64,000 nt of DNA from Callaeas wilsoni (Eukaryota > Chordata > Aves > Passeriformes > Callaeidae), in assembly GCA_013398955.1 (NCBI GenBank), contig VWPU01002944.1:1-64000 (forward strand), given 5' to 3'. Below the pieces are notes generated by a model, which was not told the DNA's origin, searched no databases, and saw only the letters and a list, made by a program, of their open reading frames with translations. Both the position numbers and the translations under genes were made by a program. Below are positions 54,701 through 62,355 of the stretch, piece after piece (position 1 is the first letter of the stretch; each line of letters begins with the position of its first letter).

Positions 54701-57700
54701 GTGTGGATTTAAAGGTTGAAATCAATTCTCTCTTGAAACACACTACAAGTCTCTGGCATCACACCTATCTTTGACCCTCCTTACCAACTCCTATTTGCAA
54801 GAACAGGGGAATGAGGAAGAACATTCTGGTTTTTTCTCCTGTTAAAGCATGAGAAATCCTTGAAAAAGAGAAAGCTTCAAACTGACAAAGCACGAGGTGG
54901 TACAAAGTATGCTGATATATCAGGCACAATTGCTATTGACTTTTTCAACTATTACTCATCTCAAGAAACTGGAAAGGAGAGGGAAGAGAGAATGAAATAC
55001 CAAAATCAAATATGAATAAACAAAATACTTAGGCCATGAAGCTCTGAGAAGAATATGTTCCTTGACTCTAATGCAAACAGCCTCTGAACTATTTTACAAC
55101 TCTTGTGAAGACCTCAACCATTTCTTTGTCACACAAAAGCAAAGAGATAAAAGCTACAAAAATAAACCAATATGTTTTCCAACACCTAAGCTATTGTAAT
55201 CTTCCTCTGCACTGTAGAAATCTTACATAATTTTTGGATTTTAGTAACATTTTTCTAGAAGAAAAATGGTCTCTCATCCTCTAAAAATAAAATGAAGTGT
55301 TTATCATCTACTTGTACATACACATTCAAAAGAGGAAGACTATTGAAAGAGACAGTATTTTGTTAGAGCAGTACAGTTTCGAAAGGCTTTTGGGCATGAA
55401 AACTGTTATTTGTACCTGATAATAAGATTACAGGCCACAAACCCCAATGCTTTGAATTTGAATAGACATGCATTATTCAGCTGGGCTACCTAAAAGAAGC
55501 TGTGGCTACCTGTAGAGCAGAGGAGTTAAGCACATTCACAGAGGCCAGGTAGACTGTCTCTTATGGAGAGAGGTGTAATTTGTCATCTGTGCCACAAGGA
55601 GAGACTGCCAGGAAAACAGACCACTTATGGTGTGTGACTAAATCTAATGTGTTTTTTCAGCCCATGATTTGCTGTATTAACTTTTGTTTTGAATTTCACT
55701 TTCCAAAATGTCCTCTGAAAGCACACTTGCAGATCTTTTGAGGATAAGGGTGAGGGATCAGAGACAGTGTAATAGAAGAGATAAAATATGCTTTTCCACT
55801 GGCACAACATGCAGCACTTTTATTGCAAATTGCCTCACACTTCCCACTCAGAACCATAGCTTAAAGTTTGTTGTTGTAACTGTCACATTTAACTGTTCAG
55901 ACTCTTGTACTCTACATCAGATCTCTGCTCCAGGCAAAATTATTTTTAAAAACTTCAGTGGAAGGAGTTCAATTTAGCTCTCAGAAGAAGCAGAAGGAAA
56001 AACTCTCATATATATGCCCAGGTCATTCCACTGAGAAATCTATGTACCCTAGACTTTGGGTCAAGAAGCTGAGGTCACAGATTTTGTAACAGTATCCTAC
56101 ATTTAAGAACAATGAAATAAACATTCGTGCTGAAATTCCTGTCAGAGAGCCTTAAAACCAGTGTGCAGGATATGCTTTTTGCTGACACTACAGGCCTGTT
56201 TGAAAGACCCAGAAACATAAGCGAGTGTTTTATTTTTTCTTTCATTCTCTCCAGTATTTTGTTCTACACTTTCAGTGGAATAGATCTATACAGTTACCAC
56301 TTTGGGAATTTAGCAAGTAAAGCTACTTTTGTGAAAGCACCTCCATGTGAGTTTTACCAGAAGCTTGGAGCTAACAACAGGTAGAAGCTCTCTGCAGGCC
56401 TCTGCTCCTACACCTAAGTGTCTGTATGTAGATCACCACTTCAGAAAAGTGAGTGAGTTCCAGTGCTCAGAATTAACAGAAAACAACCAGCTGAAATCAG
56501 TCATCTTGTTCTATTCACAGTAATACCAAATCTCCACTGACTTTAATGGGATCAAAGAAAGATAATTCTCAGGGTAGATACCCAAAATTTAGTCCCTCCA
56601 TTGCGACTTCATGGATTAACTCTATTTCCCACTTTATAGAAACTTTTAGCTTTACATATCTAGCACTTTTAGAAATAAAGTATTACACCCACAGATAAAA
56701 TATTTTCTCAATCTTAAAAGTTATCATAGAAAACGTGTGCTTCTAAGGTCAAAGGTTTGCAAGGTTTAAGTGTTCCAGGAAGATGCTGTAGATCACTTTT
56801 CCAGTTTCCAGTCACCTGTGAAGCTAATTAACAACATTCTTCCCTACATTTTTTAAGAAGTACACCTTCAAAATATTGTGAAAGCAGAAGAAAAAATAAT
56901 ACCATGTAAGTTACACTTTCACAGACAAGTGATTGGAAAATATTAGGAATAGCTGGGTGTCCTTAAAGTCTGCAAATCCATTTTAGAAATCTGTGATGCA
57001 CTTGGCATCATAGACTCCATAATCCAAATTTGCAATATGAAAAAGTTTTAACCCTTCTTCAAGTTCTATCCTTAAAGACAAGTTTTCTAACTAAGCGTAT
57101 ACTGACTTTATATTCCTAGAATTGCAGGCATACAATTCTTAACCTTTCCCCTGCTCCCTCTTGCCTGAACTCTTGAGTTTCCATCCAGTTAGGAAATGAC
57201 TTCTTGAGGTACCTTTTCCTTTTACAAAGTCTTAGAACAGTTTAGAAAAAGATGAGGCATAGTTTTCCTCAGAGGAAAATATTCTGGATTGTCAGTAAGT
57301 AGAAGTCCCAAAGGCATCTGAATAATGCCTGTTGTGCCTGTCTGGCAAAAAGGCCCCAGTCAAAATAAAACACCTCTAAACAAAACTTAAGGATTCAGTA
57401 TCAAGTTATGACCTCTTCAGTCTTTATACATAACAAATTACATTAAACAGAGGTCACTTTAATAACTAAGAGATAAGAATGGGGGATTGGAACTAGATGA
57501 TCTGTAAGGTCTCTCCCAACCCAAACCATTCCATGGTCCTATTCTATGATTCTATGAACATGTCTGTTATCCCCACCCATCCACCAATCCTACTTACATC
57601 CAGACATTGATAAACTATAACCTGGAGGTTTGTACTCCATGCAATTGCAAGAATCCATTTAAAAACAGAATCCACCATGCACAGATTTTGACACATTCCT

Positions 57701-58464
57701 GAGAAAAACTGCCTGCCTCATTATTCCATGACATAATAATTGTAACACAAATAGGATATGGATGCTACTATGTGCCCCAAGAGAGGCTGTCAAATCTTTG
57801 AGAGGATATGTTCATGAATAGGCTAGAGATACTGACTATGTCCCATTCTGGCATAATGCTGTCTGCAGAGCATCTGCTAGTCATGATGCAGAAGGAAAAA
57901 AAAAATCTGTACTCGCCCTTAAATTTCAGCCTGTGTTCACATGTTAACAGTGAGGAAATAGGACTGCAAAGAATGCAGGTGGTGATCTGCACTCACTGAC
58001 TGCAAAAAAATCATCATGAGAATCCCTACTGTCATTTTAATACCCTCCATCCTATTAGAAACAGAACACTAACAGACCTTACACACGCATTTTATCAAAT
58101 GCTTCATGCTGAGGAAGACAACAGAAAATAAAAAAGAGTCAAGAATTACATTAATCTCTACAGTTATTTGAATTACCATCCTTTGTGTCAAAGTCTACTA
58201 GAAGAAAAAAAATCACAAGTACAACATGTAATTGAAATAATTAGCATTGAGAAGTCACTCTTTTTTAATAATTGGTGCACGTACTAAAATCCATTTCCAG
58301 AGAACATTTTACTTACCATTTCCACGCCATACTTCAGCCAGATGGCAGCTTCCTTCTCCAGGCTCTTTGCAGAACTCCACTACATCACGACAGGTTGTTT
58401 CTGGTGTAATTGGAACTTCTGTCAGAATCTGTTCATTGTTGCTCAGAAACACAGTTAATATCAT
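15692..58464 (-). CDS. PPP1R13B: PPP1R13B (ASPP1), apoptosis-stimulating p53-binding protein 1; 16 coding exons, 5' exon outside window
   Basis: complement(join(15692..15733, 16621..16820, 17629..17795, 18493..18626, 18703..18840, 20380..21146, 21707..22208, 23067..23236, 27862..28042, 28846..29010, 30729..30925, 31312..31486, 32520..32621, 49875..49942, 51439..51558, 58317..58464)), 3,276 nt, 1,091 codons plus stop. All phases close and all introns are GT-AG. Domains in order: beta-grasp (ubiquitin/RA-like) fold about 1-85; Gln-rich coiled coil about 115-320; Pro/Ser-rich middle; conserved ASPP core 673-735 with [14 protein letters not shown]1-docking RVKF 884-887; ankyrin repeats about 890-1010; SH3 about 1023-1085. 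Family role: the ankyrin-SH3 unit binds the p53/p63/p73 core and steers it to apoptotic promoters, and the protein also targets PP1. Mammalian ASPP1 starts MMP just before this methionine, so the true start is probably in an exon beyond 64,000. Numbering here counts from the Met at 58464. Confidence 0.96.
15734..16620 (-). other. PPP1R13B: PPP1R13B intron 16
   Basis: GT-AG intron of 887 bp. It holds a decoy acceptor (TTTCTCCCCCTCAG ending at 16335) followed by a 34-codon in-phase frame ending at 16230. Nothing else is recognised. Confidence 0.82.
16621..16820 (-). CDS. PPP1R13B: PPP1R13B exon 16 (SH3 domain)
   Basis: Residues 1012-1078, 200 nt, acceptor GTTAACAG, donor gtaagt. It carries the SH3 hallmarks ALWDYEA (1027-1033), an acidic RT loop (NNDELSF), WWW at 1060-1062 and YVPKN at 1071-1075. 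This SH3, with the preceding ankyrins, forms the p53-binding surface in ASPP proteins. It is the most conserved part of the gene seen here. Confidence 0.97.
16821..17628 (-). other. PPP1R13B: PPP1R13B intron 15
   Basis: GT-AG intron of 808 bp containing a 33-bp tandem duplication at 16979-17044. Otherwise unremarkable. Confidence 0.85.
16979..17044. repeat. 33-bp tandem duplication
   Basis: Two adjacent 33-bp units, 16979-17011 and 17012-17044, identical except for one base (A versus T at unit position 10). The near identity suggests a recent, possibly polymorphic duplication inside PPP1R13B intron 15. Confidence 0.9.
17629..17795 (-). CDS. PPP1R13B: PPP1R13B exon 15 (ankyrin repeats)
   Basis: Residues 956-1011, 167 nt, acceptor TTATTTCAG, donor gtaagc. 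It reads [24 protein letters not shown], an ankyrin TPLHxAA motif, then [20 protein letters not shown], which links the ankyrin stack to the SH3. It is nearly identical to mammalian ASPP1. Confidence 0.97.
17796..18492 (-). other. PPP1R13B: PPP1R13B intron 14
   Basis: GT-AG intron of 697 bp. Nothing further recognised. Confidence 0.85.
18493..18626 (-). CDS. PPP1R13B: PPP1R13B exon 14 (ankyrin repeat)
   Basis: Residues 912-955, 134 nt, acceptor TTTTCAACAG, donor gtaagt. It encodes [20 protein letters not shown] then [16 protein letters not shown], a full ankyrin repeat. The last codon (Trp) is split with exon 15. The intron to exon 13 is only 76 bp, close to the vertebrate minimum. Confidence 0.97.
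18703..18840 (-). CDS. PPP1R13B: PPP1R13B exon 13 (PP1-docking motif, first ankyrin)
   Basis: Residues 866-911, 138 nt, phase 0 on both sides, acceptor TCTACTCAG, donor gtaagc. It begins [15 protein letters not shown] and contains RVKF at 884-887, a canonical PP1-docking motif, before [20 protein letters not shown], the first ankyrin helix pair. The gene name (PP1 regulatory subunit 13B) reflects this kind of site. Confidence 0.96.
18841..20379 (-). other. PPP1R13B: PPP1R13B intron 12
   Basis: GT-AG intron of 1.54 kb, AT-rich, with a short A/C tract at 20061-20080. No other feature recognised. Confidence 0.85.
20380..21146 (-). CDS. PPP1R13B: PPP1R13B exon 12 (Pro-rich region and conserved ASPP core)
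   Basis: Residues 610-865, 767 nt, the longest exon. The acceptor is TTCTTCAG and the donor gtaagt. It opens [19 protein letters not shown]. Residues 673-735 are the block shared by ASPP1 and ASPP2: [49 protein letters not shown] and NIQKLLYQR. The rest is low-complexity acidic and Pro-rich sequence with a run of four Asn (825-828). It ends [10 protein letters not shown], a potential SH3/WW ligand. Confidence 0.96.
21147..21706 (-). other. PPP1R13B: PPP1R13B intron 11
   Basis: GT-AG intron of 560 bp, AT-rich, with an A run near 21679. Nothing else recognised. Confidence 0.85.
21707..22208 (-). CDS. PPP1R13B: PPP1R13B exon 11 (Pro/Ser-rich)
   Basis: Residues 443-609, 502 nt, acceptor TTCTTACACAG, donor gtagaa. 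It reads [19 protein letters not shown] and continues to [52 protein letters not shown] and ALNKSVKA-like LNKSVKA. These blocks match mammalian ASPP1, with substitutions concentrated in the Pro-rich linkers. Probably intrinsically disordered. Confidence 0.96.
22209..23066 (-). other. PPP1R13B: PPP1R13B intron 10
   Basis: GT-AG intron of 858 bp. A purine-rich stretch on the + strand (about 22,770-22,860) is the only compositional feature. No gene recognised. Confidence 0.83.
23067..23236 (-). CDS. PPP1R13B: PPP1R13B exon 10
   Basis: Residues 386-442, 170 nt, acceptor TTTTCAAG, donor gtgggt. It encodes [12 protein letters not shown] followed by [20 protein letters not shown], matching the ASPP1-specific linker (human NDGNWPTLKQ, from memory). 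It is not shared with ASPP2, which supports ASPP1 rather than ASPP2. Confidence 0.93.
25150..25240 (+). mobile_element. CR1 LINE fragment lacking its 3' tail
   Basis: The stretch resembles the CR1 3' region: a gtggacgccccatccctgg-like segment, then gttcaaggccaggctggg and ctttgagcaacctg. The usual downstream CR1 3' end (GGAACTAGATGATC and ATTCTATGA repeats) is absent, and a tandem-repeat block replaces it. CR1 copies are normally 5'-truncated, so loss of the 3' end is notable. Confidence 0.75.
25243..25365. repeat. Imperfect ~73-bp tandem duplication with an ambiguous base
   Basis: tctgatgccaaca(c/t)cctcct recurs at 25243 and 25316. The 24-mer beginning gccaccccgcaaccaac recurs exactly at 25291-25314 and 25341-25364. 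The single N of the window (25315) sits at the junction between copies, so the copy number in the assembly may be wrong. Confidence 0.85.
27862..28042 (-). CDS. PPP1R13B: PPP1R13B exon 9
   Basis: Residues 326-385 plus one base, 181 nt, acceptor TTGTTTTCAG, donor gtaagt. It begins [18 protein letters not shown] and continues to [16 protein letters not shown] and [28 protein letters not shown] is shared across ASPP1 and ASPP2; the flanks are ASPP1-specific. Confidence 0.95.
28043..28845 (-). other. PPP1R13B: PPP1R13B intron 8
   Basis: GT-AG intron of 803 bp, AT-rich. Nothing further recognised. Confidence 0.85.
28846..29010 (-). CDS. PPP1R13B: PPP1R13B exon 8 (coiled coil, with ASPP2-like KENIP tail)
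   Basis: Residues 271-325, 165 nt, phase 0 on both sides, acceptor TTTTTGAAG, donor gtaaga. It reads [19 protein letters not shown], then [18 protein letters not shown], a strong coiled coil, and ends [13 protein letters not shown]. Mammalian ASPP1, as I recall it, goes from KKIQ straight to LNRVNG, while ASPP2 has an ending like KENLP here. An in-frame GC donor (GAG|GCACGT, exon end 28870) would remove exactly the last 8 residues. Confidence 0.93.
29011..30728 (-). other. PPP1R13B: PPP1R13B intron 7
   Basis: GT-AG intron of 1.7 kb, AT-rich. It holds a near-perfect hairpin at 30189-30220. No exon or interspersed repeat recognised. Confidence 0.83.
30189..30220. repeat. 11-bp perfect inverted repeat in PPP1R13B intron 7
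   Basis: ttgcactatat (30189-30199) is the reverse complement of 30210-30220, with a 10-nt loop. An outer 5-bp pairing (tgcaa at 30179-30183 with ttgca at 30222-30226) extends it to a stem of about 48 nt with one internal loop. Confidence 0.75.
30729..30925 (-). CDS. PPP1R13B: PPP1R13B exon 7 (coiled coil)
   Basis: Residues 205-270, 197 nt, acceptor TAATTTTAG, donor gtaagt. It encodes [18 protein letters not shown], then [20 protein letters not shown] and [15 protein letters not shown]. Heptad-type coiled coil, matching mammalian ASPP1 closely. Confidence 0.96.
30926..31311 (-). other. PPP1R13B: PPP1R13B intron 6
   Basis: GT-AG intron of 386 bp, AT-rich. Nothing else recognised. Confidence 0.87.
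31312..31486 (-). CDS. PPP1R13B: PPP1R13B exon 6 (coiled coil)
   Basis: Residues 147-204 plus one base, 175 nt, acceptor CTTTTTTCAG, donor gtatgt. It encodes [20 protein letters not shown], then [20 protein letters not shown] and [16 protein letters not shown]. The donor is placed at AATCTGT|GTATGT rather than two bases earlier, because only this joins in frame to exon 7 as NLSTEIE, matching NLSAEIE in mammals. Confidence 0.95.
31487..32519 (-). other. PPP1R13B: PPP1R13B intron 5
   Basis: GT-AG intron of 1.03 kb with a T run at 31956-31967. Nothing further recognised. Confidence 0.85.
32520..32621 (-). CDS. PPP1R13B: PPP1R13B exon 5 (start of coiled coil)
   Basis: Residues 113-146, 102 nt, phase 0 on both sides, donor gtaatg. 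It encodes [20 protein letters not shown], then the Gln-rich [15 protein letters not shown]. Identical or nearly so to mammalian ASPP1. It follows the 17-kb intron. Confidence 0.96.
32622..49874 (-). other. PPP1R13B: PPP1R13B intron 4 (17.25 kb)
   Basis: The largest intron in the window. Contents: A/C tracts near 33970 and 38306, a 9-bp hairpin at 41029-41052, a C run near 45570, a nearly pure A/T block at 46381-46440, a GC-rich patch at about 46660-46760, and a CR1 copy at 46899-47115. Open frames up to 135 codons (for example 33415-33822 +) look like chance; none has a recognisable family or supporting splice sites. Confidence 0.8.
46899..47115 (-). mobile_element. CR1 LINE 3' fragment, minus orientation
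   Basis: On the + strand it reads cacagaatcaaagaatgatt, then taggtagaaaggagcctctgg and aagtcatctggttcaa. Further along come tctgttccaatagctgttac and aaacgttttttcccgta. This is the reverse complement of the CR1 3' region. It is diverged, so probably an old insertion. Confidence 0.8.
49875..49942 (-). CDS. PPP1R13B: PPP1R13B exon 4
   Basis: Residues 90-112, 68 nt, acceptor TTTACTTTTAG, donor gtatgt. It encodes [20 protein letters not shown] with NG at the end. Three residues shorter than the mammalian exon as I recall it ([20 protein letters not shown]), so this variable linker between the N-terminal fold and the coiled coil has changed length. Confidence 0.9.
49943..51438 (-). other. PPP1R13B: PPP1R13B intron 3
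   Basis: GT-AG intron of 1.5 kb, unique AT-rich sequence. No feature recognised. Confidence 0.85.
51439..51558 (-). CDS. PPP1R13B: PPP1R13B exon 3 (N-terminal fold, second half)
   Basis: Residues 50-89, 120 nt, acceptor CACTTCTAG, donor gtaagt. It encodes [20 protein letters not shown], then [17 protein letters not shown]. It completes the beta-grasp ubiquitin-like domain of ASPP1/2; the EVKFFLRHE strand is near-invariant in the family. Confidence 0.96.
52848..52978. repeat. A/C low-complexity tract
   Basis: A 12-base A run followed by about 120 bp that is almost wholly A and C (blocks such as aaaaaacccc and caaacaaacaaac). It has no clean repeat unit. An open frame across it on the other strand reads as Phe/Gly/Trp repeats and is an artefact of this composition. 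Confidence 0.9.
57480..57557 (+). mobile_element. CR1 LINE 3' end
   Basis: gggattggaactagatgatc, then ctcccaacccaaaccattcc, ending attctatgattctatga. This is the diagnostic avian CR1 terminus, including its short 3' repeat. Only about 80 bp remain, so the copy is strongly 5'-truncated, as most are. Confidence 0.92.
58317..58464 (-). CDS. PPP1R13B: PPP1R13B exon 2 (N-terminal fold, first half)
   Basis: Residues 1-49 plus one base, 148 nt, acceptor TTTCTTTCAG directly followed by ATG, donor gtaagt. It encodes [20 protein letters not shown] and continues through [20 protein letters not shown] to VWRGN. Mammalian ASPP1 reads MMP before MILTVFL, so this Met is probably internal and the initiator lies in an upstream exon outside the window. 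Confidence 0.96.
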
Positions 58465-59809
58465 CTGAAAGAAATAAAAAGAGAAGTAGCAGAATATTAA
58501 ACAACAAGAGACAAAAATAAGATTATGGGTGAATTTTTTGTTCCCCTCTGTAAACGGAAATGTTATGTCTACGATTGGTTACCATGTTCCAAAGTAGTTT
58601 TCAGTCTCCTGTAACTTTGACAAAGATTTAGTTCTTTGTGTTCGCTTTTTTTGACAGTACATTAAATTGACAATTTTTTTTTAATAAAAGCTTGAGTTAA
58701 AATGCTTTAGTTCTGTCTGAAAATAAGGTTGGGAGGAAAGGAACAAGTTTCAGCTATGTTAGATGCTTGAAATCACTGCATTTTAATGTTGAAAATAAAT
58801 GCACACTTTGGCAAAGTAACCAGAAGCTTCAGGATGTAGTCAAAGACAAATATTCCTAAAATGCACTAAGTACTCTGAAAGACACCTGACCCTAAGCTCC
58901 TGCTTAAAATTAAATGAATAATTTTATCCATTCTCTCTGCACCTTAATTCCCATCTGTAGTCACAACACTCTTCTGTAAAGTCATGGGGATGGAAAAGAG
59001 AGAACATCATGTCGTAGAAGGCAAAAAATACCATAACAGTAAGTGTCCCTAAAGTACATGATAAAATTAGTAACTTTGCCTGCAATGAAAGTTCTTCCAG
59101 ATCTTTCCCATAAATAAAATGTGGCGTCACATATTGAACCTAATAACAGCTCTTCATTAAATGAGCACTCTCCATGTAAACAGAAGTTGTGCTTCAATTT
59201 GCATAGGCAACTCCTAAAAACATTCATAATACTTTTATCTGTGGGACACGTACATCAGCCAGACTGGAGACTGACATTAATAACAGCTAGATACTGAGTG
59301 AGAGCAGTCTGTCTACTTTAGAAACAGACACAGGACAAATTCCAAGAAAGCCCAGGCTTCAAGCTCTCAGTCTCGTCAGTCCTCCAGGCTATTTCAGTCC
59401 AAGTTTCTACTCTCCCTCAGCCTGCCAAGTTTGCATGCTGTGTCCTGAAGTTTTCAAGTACCTACACTTCAACACAAGAAGCAGACAACCAGAATTGAAA
59501 ATATACCAGAATTCACCCCCAAGTTTTTCCAACAGCAGCATAAAGGAAACCATGGTAAAAGCTATAATACAAGCTGGAGGAAGCTACAGGATGCAGCCAA
59601 GAGATAATAATTAAAGTGCCTGTAACCACCTACTGTAAAGAGCTCAAAATATTATTGTTCCCTCAACAGAAGATTCAGACAGTCTCAATATTCAGTGGCT
59701 GTGGTTATATAACAAGTATCTGATGTGGAATCTACTAGTGGAATTTGACCTCGTATTTAAGAAGAAAGAGTCACATATATGAACGTAAACCAACAGGCTT
59801 AGGAGAAAT

Positions 59810-60055
59810 CTTAAGAGGTCATCTGATGCAGTCTCTTGGCCTCAGGCAGGATAAACTATCCCTGCGTTATTCTGCAGAGATGCTTGTCTAACCTGTTCTG
59901 AAAAGCCTTTCATGATGGAAATTCCACCACTTCCCTAAGCCATCCACCCCAGAAATCCAGGATTCCTGTTGCAAAAGGAAGTTTCTTAAAGTCTAGTTAA
60001 AGTTTTCCTTACCACCATTTAAACCCCTGTAGTTCTTCTAGGCACAGGGGTAATA
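59810..60055 (-). mobile_element. Ancient CR1-type LINE fragment, minus orientation
   Basis: On the + strand: taagaggtcatctgatgcag, gatgcttgtctaacctgttc, tgatggaaattccaccactt and aaaaggaagtttcttaaagt. These match the reverse-oriented 3' part of old CR1 (L3-like) consensus sequences shared by birds and reptiles. It is well diverged and lacks a clear 3' tail. Confidence 0.72.
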
Positions 60056-62280
60056 GAAAACACATTTTTTCCTCTTTTCTCTTTCTCTCTGCAGTTAAAT
60101 TTAAAGAACGTGCAATATGTAAGTAAATTAAGTAACTTAAACAATACCAGTTTAACAAAGTTTTTAGCGTCAGTATTCCCCAGAGTTTCCCCATAACACT
60201 TGATAGCAGTTTCAAAATAAAACCCAAGCTTCTGAAACTTTTTGAGAATATCAAGAGACCCTGGCTTTACTGCTTCAGTCATTTGTGTGAAAGTCCTGTT
60301 TTCTTGGTATGAAAGGATATAAAGAATGTCTTAACATCGTGTCACTTTACACGGTTTCCAGGTTTTGATTTCCTTATTGCTGTTAAACACTGGCCTAGAA
60401 AACTTGCTTCGTGGCGTCAAGATTATATATGTGCTTCTGGATACAGACTGAAAGAAAGAAAAGCCTTGTAGGTGGGACTTATCCTATTTATCTGAGTCAC
60501 CTCTCCCTGAATTCCGATGTCAAGCACTACATAAACTCACACTCCCCTTGGTGACATCAGGACAAAGTTTGCTGTACTTCAATCACACCACCTGACTCCC
60601 TCAGCTCAGAGGGCATCAGTATTGTCTTCTGCAAAGCTGGGTGTCACACTTTCAGCCCAGGAAAAGGTATCTCACTAATGAGGAAGCAAGGTGCCGGCCA
60701 CAGCCAACTATTGGCGTAACACTCCTCAAGCAAACCTGATTAAGTAAGGATTTATTTTTAACAGGTTGTCTGAGTAATGCTAAAGGAACTGAAACACTGC
60801 GCTGCAAAACAAATATCCTGAAACATACACAGGAAGACTCAAAATATTGAACATTACTAATGTATTGCAATATTAATTAGATTTTCAAGTCAGTGTCATA
60901 CCTGTCCCTGTTTGTGGGGGGAATGGGTAAGAATCAGTTGTAATACACGGTGATAAAATATAAATAAACACTAATGGAGCCTGGAAATTTGCTGCTGAAG
61001 AATGCAAGTGAAGCATACACGTGAAATATCCAAGTATATCCACTGAAGTAAACCAGTTACATGAAAAAAACATTCTTAGCCAAAGATTAGGATGCAAAAG
61101 AACTGATAAATTCTTTGATTTCTCATTTTAAATTGATTTCTAAATAGAAGCAGCTGAATAAAATCCATCTTGTAAAACTGTGATCATAACCATTGTAGCA
61201 TTTCTTTTGATCATCTCTCAATTCACAGTTTGTAATATGTGAACACAATGTCACACAACAGGATCAACTTAACACTCATGAGCAAATCACCTCAGGGATT
61301 CTAAATCATCTTTTTTCCACAATAAACATCAAGCTCCAAACCTTACACTTCCTCCTTCTCACTACACACATGGGTATTACCTGTTACTCTCCTCTATAGC
61401 TCCTGCTACCAAACCAATGGTTTGATTCCAGCTTTCATGAATTCTCATTTCTTTTCACTCTTTTTTTTTTTTAACCTTCACGGAAACTCTAGTGTATCTC
61501 ATCACGTTTCAGGTCTTTTCCATACCAAAAAACCTGCAGCAAACCTCCCAAGCTGGCTTCGAAACTACTGTCATCTCATTTCTCAGCTTACAGATGACCT
61601 CCTACTAGGACAGACTTGGAATCAGTACTCTACCCGAATCTTCTCTGTCCAACAGATCCTTGTCTAATAGTTGCAGGTATTCCTCTTAGTATGGTGTCTC
61701 CCCTTTATCCATTCCCTCTTCACACCATACTTCCTGTATTATTTAAAGCACACATTTTATCATCCCTGCACTTTCTCAAGGAGGTGGAAACAGGGATAAA
61801 TCTGCAAGAACGTTTTCCTCGCTTATTATCTCACCTCTTTCTACAGCTGAATAATGTCACCTACAAAAATTTCAATAGGCATTGCTCACAGAGATGACAG
61901 TTTTATCTATCTAGACCTGATCTCCTGCTAAGGAAACTGAAATGTTGGCAATCTTCAGCTGACTCTTATGAATGCCTAGCTGTCAATGCAAGTTCCACAA
62001 GGCAGTAACACAGTCCTTAGCCACATTTCTCCAATGATTCCCTAGATTTCATTCATTACGACACATGGGTACTCATCACCCTGAGCTGCAGTATGGACAT
62101 CTTTGACACAAACCATTTTCTCAGTCTTCTGTCTCAGCTCTATTTCTACTTTTCCCGTACCATATGTAAAACATAAAGCTGTTTTTTTCATAAAGTGGTC
62201 CAGCTAATGCTCTCAGTTTGCAAACTTGCAAAAAGTTTTCCAACTTTTCACTGGTGTGCCTTTTTCACTCATGACAACTA

Positions 62281-62355
62281 CCACAAAAAAATAAAACCAA
62301 CAAAAAAACCCCCAAACAAACATAAAAAACCCAACCAAACAAAAAACCCCCACCC
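62281..62355. repeat. A/C low-complexity tract
   Basis: About 75 bp almost free of G and T, with blocks such as aaaaaaaccccc and aaacaaac. Same type as the tract at 52848 and on the same strand. Confidence 0.88.

Larger units (their letters stand above)
51559..58316 (-). other. PPP1R13B: PPP1R13B intron 2 (6.8 kb)
   Basis: It contains a long A/C low-complexity tract (52848-52978) with a G-quadruplex-capable run on the transcribed-sense strand, and a CR1 3' end at 57480-57557. The rest is AT-rich unique sequence. Confidence 0.83.
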
